64,000 bases of DNA from Plantago major (taxonomy: Eukaryota > Streptophyta > Magnoliopsida > Lamiales > Plantaginaceae): assembly GCA_026545765.1 (NCBI GenBank), contig CM048840.1, forward strand, positions 54,250,580-54,314,579, in the 5' to 3' direction. Positions within the stretch are counted from its first letter, which is position 1; every line of letters begins with the position of its first letter. The notes below the pieces were generated by a model. The model saw only the letters and a program-made list of their open reading frames with translations. It was not told the DNA's origin and did no database searches. The position numbers were made by a program, and so were the translations under genes. This document shows positions 9,070 through 23,392 of the stretch, in pieces.

Positions 9070-12000
9070 GGTGGACAGCAGTGCTCGATCAAACTCTTTT
9101 CCTTAGTTCAATGAAGGTGAAGGATGCATGGCGAATTATTCCACGACCCCTGCTGGAAACTGTCCTCAACGGACATGCACAGCAACACCGCGTCGCCCAA
9201 CCTCTTATCCTCCATGGACCCCGTGGAGTTGGCAAAACCACCCTCATCCTTGAACGTAAGTGAAAATAGCAAACTCCTTATGCTTTTTATTTAAATCTTC
9301 ATATGCTCAAAATTTATTCGTGTGTCGAGTAAGAGTTTCCTGCAAAGATTATTGAGCTTACAATTTTTTCATTCTGCATGTTGGGCTCTGGACTTATTTG
9401 TTTAAATTTTTAGTTGTTCACTACTTGTGGTATCTAATATTGATCTGTGAATTTTCTTGGATGAATATGCTATGCTCTGATGATCGATACCAAGGCATAC
9501 AGCAGTCTTATATAGACTCTAAGCCCATAAACAATAAGCCCAAAAAACAGATATACTTTATAAGCCCAACTATGTAATCTCTGGTTGACATAAAGCCAAG
9601 GTGTCAAACACTCTCTTTAGCCTTGTACATTTTCGTTTTCTGTAACTTTTAATATGCATTTGTATACTCAGTATATTGATTGGTTATCTGGTATGCATCG
9701 TGTTTCTACAATTATTTGCCAGCCTTAGAATTTTGTTGTTATGCATATGGGCTATAGAGTGATCTTGTTTAACTTTGATCTTTTGGTTCTGGTAATTTAA
9801 TATAGATGCATGAATGTCTTGAACATTCTCTGCCAGTCTTCTATATCCAATTTTCTACATGTTTTAGTAGGCAATGGTACAATTTGTGTATTAATTGATC
9901 ATCTGGCATTTGTATTGTTCTATATATCAAGCCAACACGATCATATGATGACTCATTTGGTGGTCTATATGAAATGGAACACTGGTCCTCATATCACTGG
10001 CTATGTCGACTTTGCTGAGTCAATAGCAGACCACCACCCAGCACGGCAACTCATTTCCATGGACCTCATGGTCCATTTGTTCCCACCAAACTCGTGCACT
10101 AAAGGGTCAGCTTGAACACTGCCTTGAGGCTATGGTTCTTGAAGCCATCAAGCTTGGTGCTATTAGCTCCCACCAAATATTACTCTCACCAACAACCACC
10201 CTCAATCAAATCTTGAACCCCAAGGGCAGTTCTCTAGGTTCCAAAGTGGCTGTAGTGAATAAAAGGAATAGGGTTTCTACATCCAAGTTGTGGGACATTG
10301 TGATGTATAAATTATCCGCGAGGTTGAGTGAACAAGAGATAGACGGGGTTTTAGATAGGAGTGTGGCTGTGGATGCAGGATCTTTCAACAAGGAGGCCAT
10401 GGCATGATCAGGGTTCAAAAGAGAGGGAGGAGGCCATGCCATAGAGATTTAAACAAGAAGGTGGGGTTTTCTTGGCTAATTGGCCTTATTTGTTGCTTGA
10501 ATTGTTGTCCTTGGCTGCTGAAATGGACCATTTTCAGGTAATTTAGCTGCACAATTCAATTTGAAATTAGTGTAGATATTGGTTTATTTTCATTATAGAA
10601 ACGCAGAAAATAAGAGATTGGAACACCTCAGACAATCTAGTCCACCTGAACTCGTAGCTTTTTACATCCCAAAGGTGATAATTATAATGTTCTGGGGATT
10701 GACTAGTTAACTCAAACACAAATTGGTTTTCTTAGTTGTGGTTGATTCCATCATGAACAAATTGGTTGATGCAACAATATGTGGACCCATGCTACATGTT
10801 TTAGTAGGCAATGGTACAATTTGTGTATTAATTGATCATCTGGCATTTGTATTGTTCTATATATCAAGCCAACACGATCATATGACTCTTCATTTTGGTC
10901 TGACAGGTCTATATGAGAAATGGAACACTGGTCCTCATATCACTGGCTATATTTTGCTGAGTCAATAGCAGACCACCACCACCACGGCAACTCATTTCCA
11001 TGGACCTCATGGTCCATTTCGGTGCACTAAAGGGTCAGCTTGAACACTGCCTTGAGGCTATGGTTCTTGAAGCCATCAAGCTTGGTGCTATTAGCTCCAC
11101 TCAAATATTCACCACTCTCACCAAAACCAACCCTCAATCAAATCTTGAACCCCAAGGGCAGTTCTCTAGTTCCAAAGTGGCTAGTGAATAGTTGTGGGAC
11201 ATTGTGATGTATAAATTATCCGCGAGGTTGAGTGAACAAGAGATAGACGGGGTTTTAGATAGGAGTGTGGCTGTGGATGCAGGATCTTTCAACAAGGAGG
11301 CCATGGCATCTCTGAAATTGGCCAAGGAGGTGATCAGGGTTCAAGAGAAGTGGAGGGAGAATGCCATTAGAGATTTAAACAAGAAGGGTGGGTTTGCTAC
11401 TGATTGGCCTTATTTGTTTGTTGAATTGTTGTCCTTGGCAAATGGACCATTTCAGGTAATTTAGCTGCACAATTCAATTTGAATTTTTGGTTTATTTTCA
11501 TTAGAAGCATCAGACAATCTAGTCCACCTGAACTCGTAGCTTTTTACATCCAAAGGTGATAATTATAATGTTCTGAATTGAAAATTGGTTTTCTTAGTTG
11601 TGGTTGATTCCATCATGAACAAATTGGTGTTTTCTTTATTTCGGTAGATGTTATTTCTCTTCTTTCAAACCAAATGCTTAATGTGATCGAAGAAAAACTG
11701 AATAACAAGCCAAATTTTCCTGCTAAGTTAGCGTAAGATGGTTGTAGCAAAACTACATTATGTGGTTAGCTTAAATTAGTTTCAACTGCAATGTGTATGA
11801 GATGATTACGGGCAATGCCTCATTTTTAAGCAATAACAATAATTTCTTGCATCTGTTATTCTTCTTTTCTGACTATGTCAAATGAGTAGCCAAAGCTGGT
11901 GATAAACAATATAGAGATCCTGAAGAATGCAATTGCAGACGATGATGCAACAATATGTGGACCCATGTATCACGATAGCCTGATTTGGAGAATAATAGCC

Positions 12001-15000
12001 TTGGGTGTAAACGAAAGATGTATTCCAACTTTTCTTATAACATCTGATAGGTAATGTAATAATGTATCCTATAACCTTCCAGTCATCTAATTGGTCTTTC
12101 AATTTGCCAAGCACACGATAAACGTTAGAATCAGTGCTTTTTGTGTTGAACTGCGATGAGATCTTTCAGACAATACTTCTCTTTTATTGCAAGATTTTTG
12201 TACGACTGTAAGTCATCATTGTTATTCAGTGTGTATTTATTGATAGTCGGTTTGCATGCCAGTGTTGCAGCTTTTACTCAAATGCTACTGATTTTACGAC
12301 TAAATCACTTGGCATTTCTATTTTTTCTGTTACATTTCACAGTCAAGAAATCCATCTAAAGCTGATTCCTGAATGATCTTTTCCTTTGTTATTTGGATTA
12401 TCTTCTTGAGTGCCACCAGAACCTATTCGGCTTTTCATAGTTATCATTGATAATACTTGAAAATGTATTATATGAATACAAGTTCCATAACTAGCCATAT
12501 AAGCTGTTTTTTCTTCTAAGTTAGAAAATTGTTCCGACTGATTGTATAAACTAGCTATGATTTTTTTCTTATTTTCTCCTTTGGTGGCTTGATTTTTTTT
12601 CCGAGAAAATAAAACTGCATTTGAAGTAAAGTCAGAAATAGTAAACTAACCAGAGCATCTGTTTCCTGTCTCCTTTATTCCTGCTTTCACTCTGAATTTT
12701 AGCTAATTCTAACAGTTATAGTGAATTATATAGACACACACACACACACACTACTTTCACTTGTTAATAAGTTTGGAAATAAACTATGCAGCTATTACTC
12801 ATTCCGAGCTTTTATGGATTTTGGATTTCCAGATATTTTCATCTCGCGTGAGGTGATCTCTCTACCACCCCCCCCCCCCCCCACCCCCCCGCGTCTCTTG
12901 TGTTTTTTAGCTCATATTTGCTCCTTCGCATAATTGCATCTGTACAAATAAAATATCCACTACATCAATTATTTGCTACTGATCACTCAAGGTTTTATGG
13001 GCTATGTTATTGTTAGTAGTTTTATTTCTTGATTTTAGTTATAGTAGCAAGACTGGGGAACTCTCGTGCATGTGCAATGGAAAATGTATGTAGTAAAAAA
13101 TAAAACTCATGGCCTGCATAGTTTGGTCATTATAGCAATGTAGAGACAACATGGAAAATTGCCTCGCTTTATCTTATTGATTGCATCAGCGGTACATTCT
13201 GGTGGGGGGCACCAGACCTCCACAACTATCCGCTTTAGTGTCTATTGTGGAGGTGAAAGGGGAAGGGGGGAGGTGGGTTAAGGAATCTGTCCCTTGAGGT
13301 TCAGATGGAGCCTATAATTTTACTATTTAAATTCACCGGCCATCTTATTATAGGCGTTGCATGTTTTAATTCTATTTCTAAGTGTCATACTTGTTCACTT
13401 TGATATGTTATCTTCAGTTGACGGTTAATTCTCTATTAATCATTTGGAGGCAAATCCCACTATTGAGTAGCAGTCATATGTGCTAATGTGCATGCTGCTA
13501 TAGTGCTATCTATTGGAGAAATATTATAATGAATCATTTCTCAAACTTCTCTACACCCTGTTTAAATGTCCCAAGTGACATATCCACCAATATAAAAAAC
13601 ATGTCCTGGTAAAACAATGTGATGAATACATTCCTAAGATCTATATGAACTTGAACTTTTAGATGGGGCAAAATTCTTCCCTATCTTTTACTAGATTAGA
13701 CATTGATTCTCAGTGATCTGAATGCTAATCAGCTTAGGCTGTGACTTCTAATTGCAGACATTTGGGTGGACACCTGCAGAAGCAAAAATACATATGGTTG
13801 GTGAATACTTTACTCAGTCTGAGGTATGGTCAACCACCTATACTTTTGTATCTTTTATTTCTTGAGTAAACAACACGATACTATGCACATTAATCCCAAC
13901 ATTAAACTTGCTCCCCTTTTAGTATTATATGAGGAACTTGTCAGTCATAAAGTTTAGAGACCGATAACGGATGCAAATGTGAGGCTTTATTCCAATTTGC
14001 CAATGCACATGTGGTCAAAATATATATGGAGAGCATCAATTGAATAACCCAGTCCCCTTGAGTCTTGACCACTACTTGCTACTTGGTTCTTGCCTTTCCT
14101 AAAAGTTTTTCTGATGTGTTGTATCAATTACTTAATCATATAATTTTGTTCAGTGCGGTGTAAGCAATTTTATTAAACAATACACATACAGGGTCACAAA
14201 AGGAGTAGTGAATTCTACAAGTTGCTTTCTTTCTTTTTTTTTTTTTCTTTTTTCTTTTTTGAGGTCTCTGATCCAGTGGATGCTTGAATGACCTCAAAAT
14301 AACTTGAGGAAAGGAATACATATGAGTTTGATCATGAATATAAACAGTCACACAGTAGTTGCATATTCATTTCCTACTCATTATGAAGCCTGCTTATTGC
14401 TTAAACCAATCAACATACCACGTCCTTGGAGAAGAACCGATTAAACTTCTCAATTTGGTCTTATGAAATTTCTGAGTTTTCCGTGCCTATATACCTCCAA
14501 TTATACTTGCACGCAGACAGTCTCCATGGAAACAGCACACAAACAAACACAGTTAGAGTTACCATTAGTTTATTCAGATTATCATAAATGTTTGTTGGAT
14601 CTGCAGTGGAATGTGCTTGTTGATGTAATTGGATCGAGTCCACGGCATCTTTTCGAGTTCTGTGCCCTCAAGCTCAGTAATTACCACCAAAAGTAAGTAT
14701 TTTTTCATCTCTATAATGCCCTTTCCCATGCTTGATTATTTTATTCTACTTCATTATATTTAATTTTACACTTGGATTTAAAGTGACTCACCCATCCAAA
14801 TATTTGGAAGATGTGTTCCCCAGGAAACTAGAACTTCCATCAGTAATATATAGTATAAACATGAAGGACTTGTTCAGTGGCAAGTCATGGGTTGGGGTTG
14901 GATGTGTAGTTTTGTTCATATTGAATTTCGGTTGCCTTGGTTACAAACCACTGGGATTTGACTGCTCCAATATGGCTCAATATGTGCCTTCAATTTGGAT

Positions 15001-18000
15001 GGAGATTGGAGGATACCCCCGCTTCATGGGCCATAATATGTAATGTGAAGCACTAACACTATCAATCCTCCTAGTCTCCTTGTTAAGCCCTGATAAAAGC
15101 CCTCTTAAATGGATATTCCTTTTTTTCTTTCTGGAACACAGTTTCAGTTGTGGTCCGTTTCTTAAATGGATTTTCTTATTGCTGAACTTTATCCTTTAGA
15201 CTTAGTGATGCCACAATGGGAACTCCCAAGTGTGGTTGCTAGTCAAAAAAAAAAAAAAAAAAAAAATTGTCCGCAGGAGCTTTCACTTCAGCAAATCTTA
15301 CATATTAATTTTTTTTTGCATAATCAACAGTAGACTGAGTTGTGTGGAAAGAGTCGAATGTAAAACTGAGCAAGTAACTTTTTCCCAGTCATACAAAATT
15401 AGTTGGGTTTTCCTTGTGCATACTGTAATTTGTTTATCTAACAACATATTTGTCTAGTTATTTCTAAAACACGAGCCATTTCTTTCTTGCTTGGAGCTGA
15501 ATGAATAATCTTTCAATGACTAGGATGAGAACGCATGAAGAAAATACAATGGAAGATGTTGTGGATTTGTATCTGGCATATTTGCAAGTAGGTTCTTTTC
15601 TAGTTCTAATACAAAAGTATTATTATGTACAGTATATGTCTTTTATGAGCATAAATTACTTTATTTGTGCTTTTAAACAATGCACGATTCATTTTCTTAT
15701 ATGCCCATTGTTTCCTGGTAGCCACGAATTAGTAGTCCCAACTCCCATGAGAAGGTAATAATTGTTCCGTGGAAATCCTCCTATTGTTTCTGTTTTGCAT
15801 GTATCCACTATGCTTGCATCTTGCCTTTTCTTACTGCAGGAGTCGTTACCTCGTTTCTTATAATCCTTAACGTATATGTAAATCATGTGTTGAGGAAAAC
15901 AAATACCAGATACTTCTAAAGTCTCTTTTCGTGCTATTCAAAGTCTAAAGAACTTTCTATCATACTCTAATAACTCTATCCAGTTGGCTCAGACCTGTAG
16001 ATGGAAATTAATTATCAGGACATACTGTTATGTGCCTTCCTCATTGTACATTGTGTTTTCCCCATCCATAGTTTTAATGATTTTCATATGATGATAAATA
16101 CCCTCTTTATCCTGATGTTGATGCCCACTCTTAAGTGGGTTCTGAGTTCTGACCTGTGACCACCCCTTTCCTTTAGATCTTTATAACAGACATTGTAAAA
16201 AACAACTTTAAAACAATTCCATCAAATGTTTCGCCACCTCCGATTCGCAGTTAACATTGTTATCTTGAACTTCTTTTTCACCACAGTTGATAAAATTTGT
16301 GCATTAAAGAACCATGTTCCGCTAATCTGTTTATGTTCCTGATCCTATGCATTATGGACCCATCCAGCGGTAGATACTTGATAAGCAATCATCTTTTACA
16401 AGCCATATTGTTTATTTATTGTCTAATGTGAAAATTTTTGCACAATAAAACACTTGTAAAGTTTACAAGAGTCGCACAAGAAATTTGTATGGAATCATAC
16501 ACCAAGACCGTTGTAGTAATTGGAGAAACTTTAAATAGGACTTCTCCGAACACGGTACATTATTCCTATAGAAATTTATAAAATATGAAGATGTACCCAC
16601 ATTAATGGATCACTGTAAGCAGGGACCAACATAAACTCCCTTTCTGTAATTTTCAGTTGAACAAACTCTCTGTAGCTTATGATAAGTCTGATATTTATAT
16701 ATTGACAAACCTTGGACTTTAATATGTGGTCTGGGTATCTCACACTTATCAGTAAGAATGGACATTTTTATACACGATATTGGACTTGTTCTTTATTGTT
16801 TGAATGCTAATGTGATGCTCATGTAGTTTTTTCTTAGATTTATATTTGATCATTTGGTTGCTGCTTATAGGTGACTGTGGTAAATCCTGCCATGGACAAA
16901 GCATTGTTGCTCCTGGAAGAGTTCGTTATTGATGGACAAAATGGAAAATTCCCAAAAGATAGGTTACGCTTTGGTGCCCCCTGGAGACGCCTTCCCAAAA
17001 CAGATGATCTTCGTTCTTGGGCTAAACTCCAGCTAATGGACTTTGTTCAATCCCTTGTCAGTGCAGAGTTTGGTGTAAGAATTTTTACTTGGGTTACTTG
17101 GTTCCAACTTCCAATCACATGCAATCTGTTTGTAGTTTGTACAATCAGCCATATTCCCTCCGTCTCAAAATAATTTTACATTTTAAAAATTGTGGTCAGC
17201 CAGGTTCATGTTTGACTAGGAATTGATCTTAAATTATGATACTAAAATGTTGAAGTAATTTATTACATCAAAAAATTTTAGTATCTAAAGTTTCGTAATA
17301 CTCCCCCGTCCCAGACTCAACTTCTCAGTGAGCTTGGGACGGATTTTAAGAGTAAACAATAGAAATATTTAGAAGTATTTAGAAAATGCAAGGTGGAATT
17401 GATAAAAGCACGAGGGGTGAATAAATCTAAATAACCTTCTGCCTCCTAAATCTTAATAAATCAAAAGGATATGATAATTTGATGATCTGTATTTATATCT
17501 GCCTCCTCAAATCTAAATAACCGTCTGCAGTGCTAGCATGCTGATCTTTACAATTATATATTATTAACTCTGTTAAATCAGATAATGCACGTAGCCATGT
17601 GTGTGTAGTATTATAAGGGTGGATCTGTCATTCAACTTAAGGATCTTCCCTCATATGTGCAGTTTAACTATTATGCTGATGGTAGTCTTGAGATCTTTGA
17701 CGATCCCTCTGCCATTGCACTTATACAGGTATGAGTCGAAATGTATGCTTTCAGAACCTATTGTTAAGTTTTGCAGCTTGTTGGTTTCCTTTCCTAGCGT
17801 TCGACAAATTTATTTGAGCTCATGAAGAACTGTGACTGTCAATAAATTCTCGGTAGCTTTTTGTTCACTGCCCCAGTAGAGCAGGAATTTTCGCTTGAGA
17901 CATGTAGAAATGATTTTACTTGAGCTGATTAAAAGGAAAACAGAGTGAGTGATACTATAAACAAAGAATATAACAAATCATGGTTGGTAGGCTTACACTC

Positions 18001-18482
18001 TCTGGAACTTCCTTATTACTATTGAACGTAGGATCAAAGAAAGATCACATGCAGAACAAAATGAAAAGGCTAACTTGCAGTACAAACAAAAATGTAAGGG
18101 ACATTTTTTGTAGGCAATATTTTGCAACCGATCTTACTAGAGAATCTTATATTACTGTTGTGTTGATCCTTATGTCAAATTTAAAATAATGTCTCCTTCC
18201 TTGATCCATATCTTTTTAGGTCGGTCTATTGTACGTCCAACGAGATCCGCCCTTGATCCGCCCTGTAACCCGTGGCATTCAAAGATGCCTTGTGAGATGG
18301 TAAGAAGTCCTGATTTATTACTTGTGTTTAGAAGCTGAAAGAATGTATGATGTTCATGTGCTGACGTTGAGCATTGGTGCAGGCTTGTTCAAGAACAGAT
18401 GAGTCTCAGCTTGATAGATTCCCTGCAGTACCGCTGCCAGCGTGTTGTTCGAGGTCGCAGCTATCGCCATTTGATGTTATAG
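9070..18482 (+). CDS. Plant P-loop NTPase gene (11 recognisable exons, exon 2 damaged)
   Basis: Exons with matching phases: 9070-9255, (exon 2 copies 9963-10537 and 10907-11455), 11890-12050, 12792-12852, 13758-13823, 14607-14692, 15524-15587, 16871-17074, 17663-17728, 18220-18299 and 18383-18482 (stop TAG). Exon 1 carries Walker A (GPRGVGKTT). Exon 3 starts PKLVINNIEILKNAI, a hydrophobic strand that could serve as Walker B (inference), then YHDSLIWRIIALGVNERC. Later landmarks are MDFGFPDIFISRE, TFGWTPAEAKIHMVGEYF, PRHLFEFCALKLSNYHQ, TVVNPAMDKALLLLEE, WAKLQLMDFVQSLV, EIFDDPSAIALIQ, GLLYVQRDPPLIRPVTRG and the C-terminus GRSYRHLML. I recognise a conserved plant protein usually annotated only as a P-loop NTPase; its substrate is not known to me. 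Exons 1 and 3-11 are open with canonical GT/AG sites. Both exon-2 copies are broken, so a full-length product is doubtful. The N-terminus upstream of exon 1 is unresolved. Confidence 0.78.
9963..10537 (+). pseudogene. P-loop NTPase exon 2, tandem copy A (broken)
   Basis: It matches 6331-6943 but carries several small indels: two bases lost at DHHPKHG, others around SWSICSPP and at HQIFTTL, and a disrupted 3' third after MA. The acceptor is damaged, because the TCTGACAG seen in the other copies is missing. The 3' end CATTTTCAG with its GTAATTT donor is intact and retains the E-L-L-S-L-A-A segment missing from the inverted copy. Confidence 0.75.
10907..11455 (+). pseudogene. P-loop NTPase exon 2, tandem copy B (broken)
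   Basis: The acceptor TCTGACAG and the opening YEKWNTGPHITGY are intact. Bases are then missing where the family has VDFAE, in the SFPWTSWS region and in the lysine-rich middle (VVNKRNRVSTSK). The 3' half from KLSARLSEQE to RDLNKKGGF is close to the inverted copy. It splices in principle to exon 3 at 11890, but the reading frame is lost early. Confidence 0.75.
12734..12751. repeat. (AC)n microsatellite in intron 3
   Basis: A run of about nine AC dinucleotides within the NTPase intron between 12050 and 12792. Confidence 0.85.
12867..12891. repeat. Poly-C tract just after the exon 4 donor
   Basis: A C-run of about 23 bases interrupted by single A bases, 15 bp inside the intron. Its exact length is likely to be unstable or a sequencing problem. 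Confidence 0.8.
15245..15266. repeat. Poly-A tract in intron 6
   Basis: About 22 consecutive A bases in the intron between 14692 and 15524. No retroposed gene was recognised upstream of it. Confidence 0.8.
17154..17340. mobile_element. Stowaway-like MITE remnants in intron 8
   Basis: TTCCCTCCGTCTCAAAATAA at about 17154 and ACTCCCCCGTCCCAGACT at about 17301 resemble the CTCCCTCCGTCCC terminus of plant Stowaway (Tc1/mariner) MITEs. The second has a short inverted partner GGGACGGATTTT about 40 bp later. No clean TA-flanked pair of ends could be assigned, so these are probably partial or nested remnants. Confidence 0.4.
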
Positions 18483-18584
18483 AATTGGATATGACTAATC
18501 AGGGTGTGGCTTTCTTTCAGATTAGAGCTCAAAGAAAATTGTTTTGTGCAATAATTTGGTCCGTGTTTGGTTCAAGAAAAAGTG

Positions 18585-19330
18585 TCTAGGGCCGGATCTG
18601 AACTTATGCAAGGAGGCCCTCTGCACATATTTGGGGTCCGCTTTTTGTATACTAGCAACTATTAACTACATAACATTAACATAACCAATGCAATTGTGAA
18701 CCAAATAAGTCAAAAGACAAAGTGCTATATTTTCATTTGTAAGTTTTGTTTAAATTTGTTATACTGTCATGTAATATTTCCTCTAAAAAAATTATTGTTT
18801 AATAACTTTTATATATTTTAGTATATTTTATAAAATTCAATTAGTTTTTATATAATGATTTATAAACATTGAAAAATGATCATTTTGAATTAACTGAAAC
18901 AAATCATTTTAAAATATCTGCACATTTAATGTCATATATTATAAAATTTACTTGAATGATTCATATTTTTTAAGACAAAACATTAGTCATTCAATTCAAA
19001 CACTATTTGAAAATGAGACTATACAAAACCAATTTAAGTTTTAATTTCATCACTTTATTTTAAACTTAATTTTCTATTATAAAATGTACTATAACAGAAC
19101 AAATATATAATATTCCATGTGCTCTGTTACAAATATAATGTTTCTGTATTTGACAACATCTTATCCTTCTTTTATTTACATAAATTGCAATCGTAAGCTA
19201 AATAAGCTCTAACATTACGATTTTTTCCATCTCCGTACCCATAACATCACATTTGTTTTGGAACGAGAGGTATGGTTACAAAGCCATTAAATTTGCACAT
19301 GGCCCCTGGAAATTTGAGCCGGCCTTGGTT
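18585..19330. mobile_element. hAT-like non-autonomous element candidate
   Basis: An AT-rich block of about 745 bp begins AGGGCCGGATCTGAAC and ends GAGCCGGCCTTGG, imperfect inverted ends built on GGCCGG. Such ends are common in plant hAT MITEs. The interior has no coding sequence. It starts about 100 bp downstream of the NTPase stop codon, in the 3' untranslated region. I could not identify a convincing 8-bp target duplication. Confidence 0.45.
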
Positions 19331-19446
19331 CTGACTTGTGAGTTGTGACATCATTACCGATATCTTTCTTTAAAATCAAATGTAATTTCCCCCTTGATAT
19401 ATGGAAGTTTGCCGTTTGCATTCTAATCAGTTTAGTACCTAGTTAC

Positions 19447-20146
19447 TACTGAGGGAAATACCTATAGCTACTTAAAACAAGCATGGTGTAGTGTTTATAT
19501 CTATATCTGACTGGTGTATCAAAGATCTACTGTTGAAGATGCAATTCTCATCATGTGAATGTTGATTTGCAGTTGTGGTTCAAGCTATGGTCTCAAATAT
19601 TACGAGAGTATTAATTGGCCCACCATAGGATAGAATCAACATTTATGATGTAAATAGATTTATAAATAGTAATCTACAAACTTCGATGTTTTGGAAGTTG
19701 GAACCTTATTTATGCTAGATTAGGTTATATGAATCGTTTTGTACTAGTATATATACTCATCTATCTAATTTCGTGTACTTTGGTGGTCGAGTCATCTACT
19801 GAGGGAAATACCTATAGCTACTTAAAACAAGCATGGTGTAGTGTTTATATCTATATCTGACTGGTGTATCAAAGATCTACTGTTGAAGATGCAATTCTCA
19901 TCATGTGAATGTTGATTTGCAGTTGTGGTTCAAGCTATGGTCTCAAATATTACGAGAGTATTAACTGGCCCACCATAGGATAGAATCAACATTTATGATG
20001 TAAATAGATTTATAAATAGTAATCTACAAACTTCGATGTTTTGGAAGTTGGAACCTTATTTATGCTAGATTAGGTTATATGAATCGTTTTGTACAAGTAT
20101 ATATACTCATCTATCTAATTTCGTGTACTTTGGTGGTCGAGTCATC
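19447..20146 (+). repeat. Near-perfect 350-bp tandem duplication
   Basis: Two adjacent copies (about 19447-19796 and 19797-20146), each starting ACTGAGGGAAATACC and ending GGTGGTCGAGTCAT, differ at only about two bases by eye. The copies contain no open frame. They lie downstream of the NTPase gene and may include its distal 3' untranslated region. The very low divergence implies a recent event. Confidence 0.92.
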
Positions 20147-21477
20147 GAAACACTTAAGAGTCCCTTTTAAGAGATGGACAATGTTCTTCCATACCAGACT
20201 AGGAGATTTATAAATATCATAGATACCCGCGAACAAATTTGAAGAGCTTGTAATATACAACTGTTTACGCGTAGCATGGATCAACATTAAATCACAAGGT
20301 GCCTCTGGTAATGATAGAGTTATTTTGCCATGTCAGAACGCAATCTTTTGTTGTGTTTTATATACATCATAGGTTTTTCCATACTTTGAGACACTAGTTA
20401 GTGAGAGAATGTCCCCGATAAATGAAATATATTGAGAATCAAGCATTGAAGAATATGCCACAAAAGCTAATTGTCAATTACAGCAGACGTACTAAAGAAT
20501 TCAAGAGGAACAATATGAGTTAGGTAGCTAATGTGATCCAAGTTTTTATACAGTCAGATCCTTAAGGCTCGAGTATTATGGCTTGAGTATTATGGATCGA
20601 GTAAATAATGTGTACAAGTGGTGCTCAATGCAATATCCTTCAAATGGAGGCTCTCGTGCAGGCCCATAGACTCTGTCATTGTCGCGGCTCCTTATAATTT
20701 GAGATTTGCCCGAAATTGTATGATGTATATGTCAATTCTCATATCAATCATCTGCATAAGAAAGCTAGGCTATTTTAATATATTAGTCATCACTAGCTAC
20801 AATGTTTTCGAGAAACTTGGGATGAATTTGCTTGCTCCAATGACCAATGTGCTGCCTGATTGAACAAGTACAACGACATATTGATGGAAACAGGAAATTT
20901 TTCTCAGACAAAAGGAAATAAACTGGGCTTCCTCTGAATAAACTAACAGTAAAGAGAAACTAGGTTTCAGTTATCCTAATATAACAAATGTAGCTGGTAA
21001 ATTCTTGATGTATCAAACTAAAGCCTAATGGAGTATAATGAAGAAGTTAATCTCTATATTATAGAGACCTTGAGGGTAGAATTCATCGGTATTGAGGACA
21101 ACTACTATATCCTCGCAGTTTAATAACATAATCTGTACTATGAAAGTCTGTAGTTCTCAGCTTTTTGTGACAGTTTGTATGCTTATGCTTCTACACCTTT
21201 TTATCAAATTCTTCTACTTGAGTTGTTAAATGCAACTTATGGAACAAGAGCAGTTTCAACTACATTGTACTATATGTATAACACCAAGGAAATTCAAATT
21301 TATAATGGCCAGAACCTTATCAAAGAGTCTGAGCATATTTCTTATAGAATAACCTATTGATAATTCCAACAAATTAGAAATAGCAGCATCAGATTGAAGC
21401 ATCATGACACAGATTTACTCGTCTCTTGGTAAATGTGGAAAGTGTAGCAGAAAAGTAAACTGAACGCATTTACCTTG
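20147..21477. other. Intergenic stretch, no gene recognised
   Basis: Open frames here are short and unconvincing. The right end should contain the 3' untranslated region of the minus-strand UMP-CMP kinase gene, whose stop lies at 21478-21480. Confidence 0.5.
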
Positions 21478-23329
<1,852 letters not shown>

Positions 23330-23392
23330 ATATGCCTAGATTTGCTTAATCCGAATAGTCTACGACCAGAAACACAAAATCAAAGTACTATT

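Larger units (their letters stand above)
8957..11911 (+). repeat. Right arm of the inverted duplication, with an internal tandem copy
   Basis: This arm mirrors 5822-8098. It holds exon 1, intron 1 and two successive copies of the intron 1 end plus exon 2 (copy A up to about 10790, copy B from there). The tandem joint at about 10766-10790 contains GATGCAACAATATGTGGACC, which is exon-3 sequence (also at about 11945). One breakpoint of the tandem duplication and the outer breakpoint of the inverted duplication therefore both lie in exon 3. Confidence 0.85.

Noticed and set aside
14136-16870. Several 60-100-residue open frames in the NTPase introns
   Set aside because: They cross canonical intron sequence, lack homology, and are explained by chance in AT-rich DNA.
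20618-21360. Short open frames between the tandem duplication and the kinase gene
   Set aside because: No recognisable motif, splice structure or conserved start; probably chance frames and kinase 3' untranslated region.
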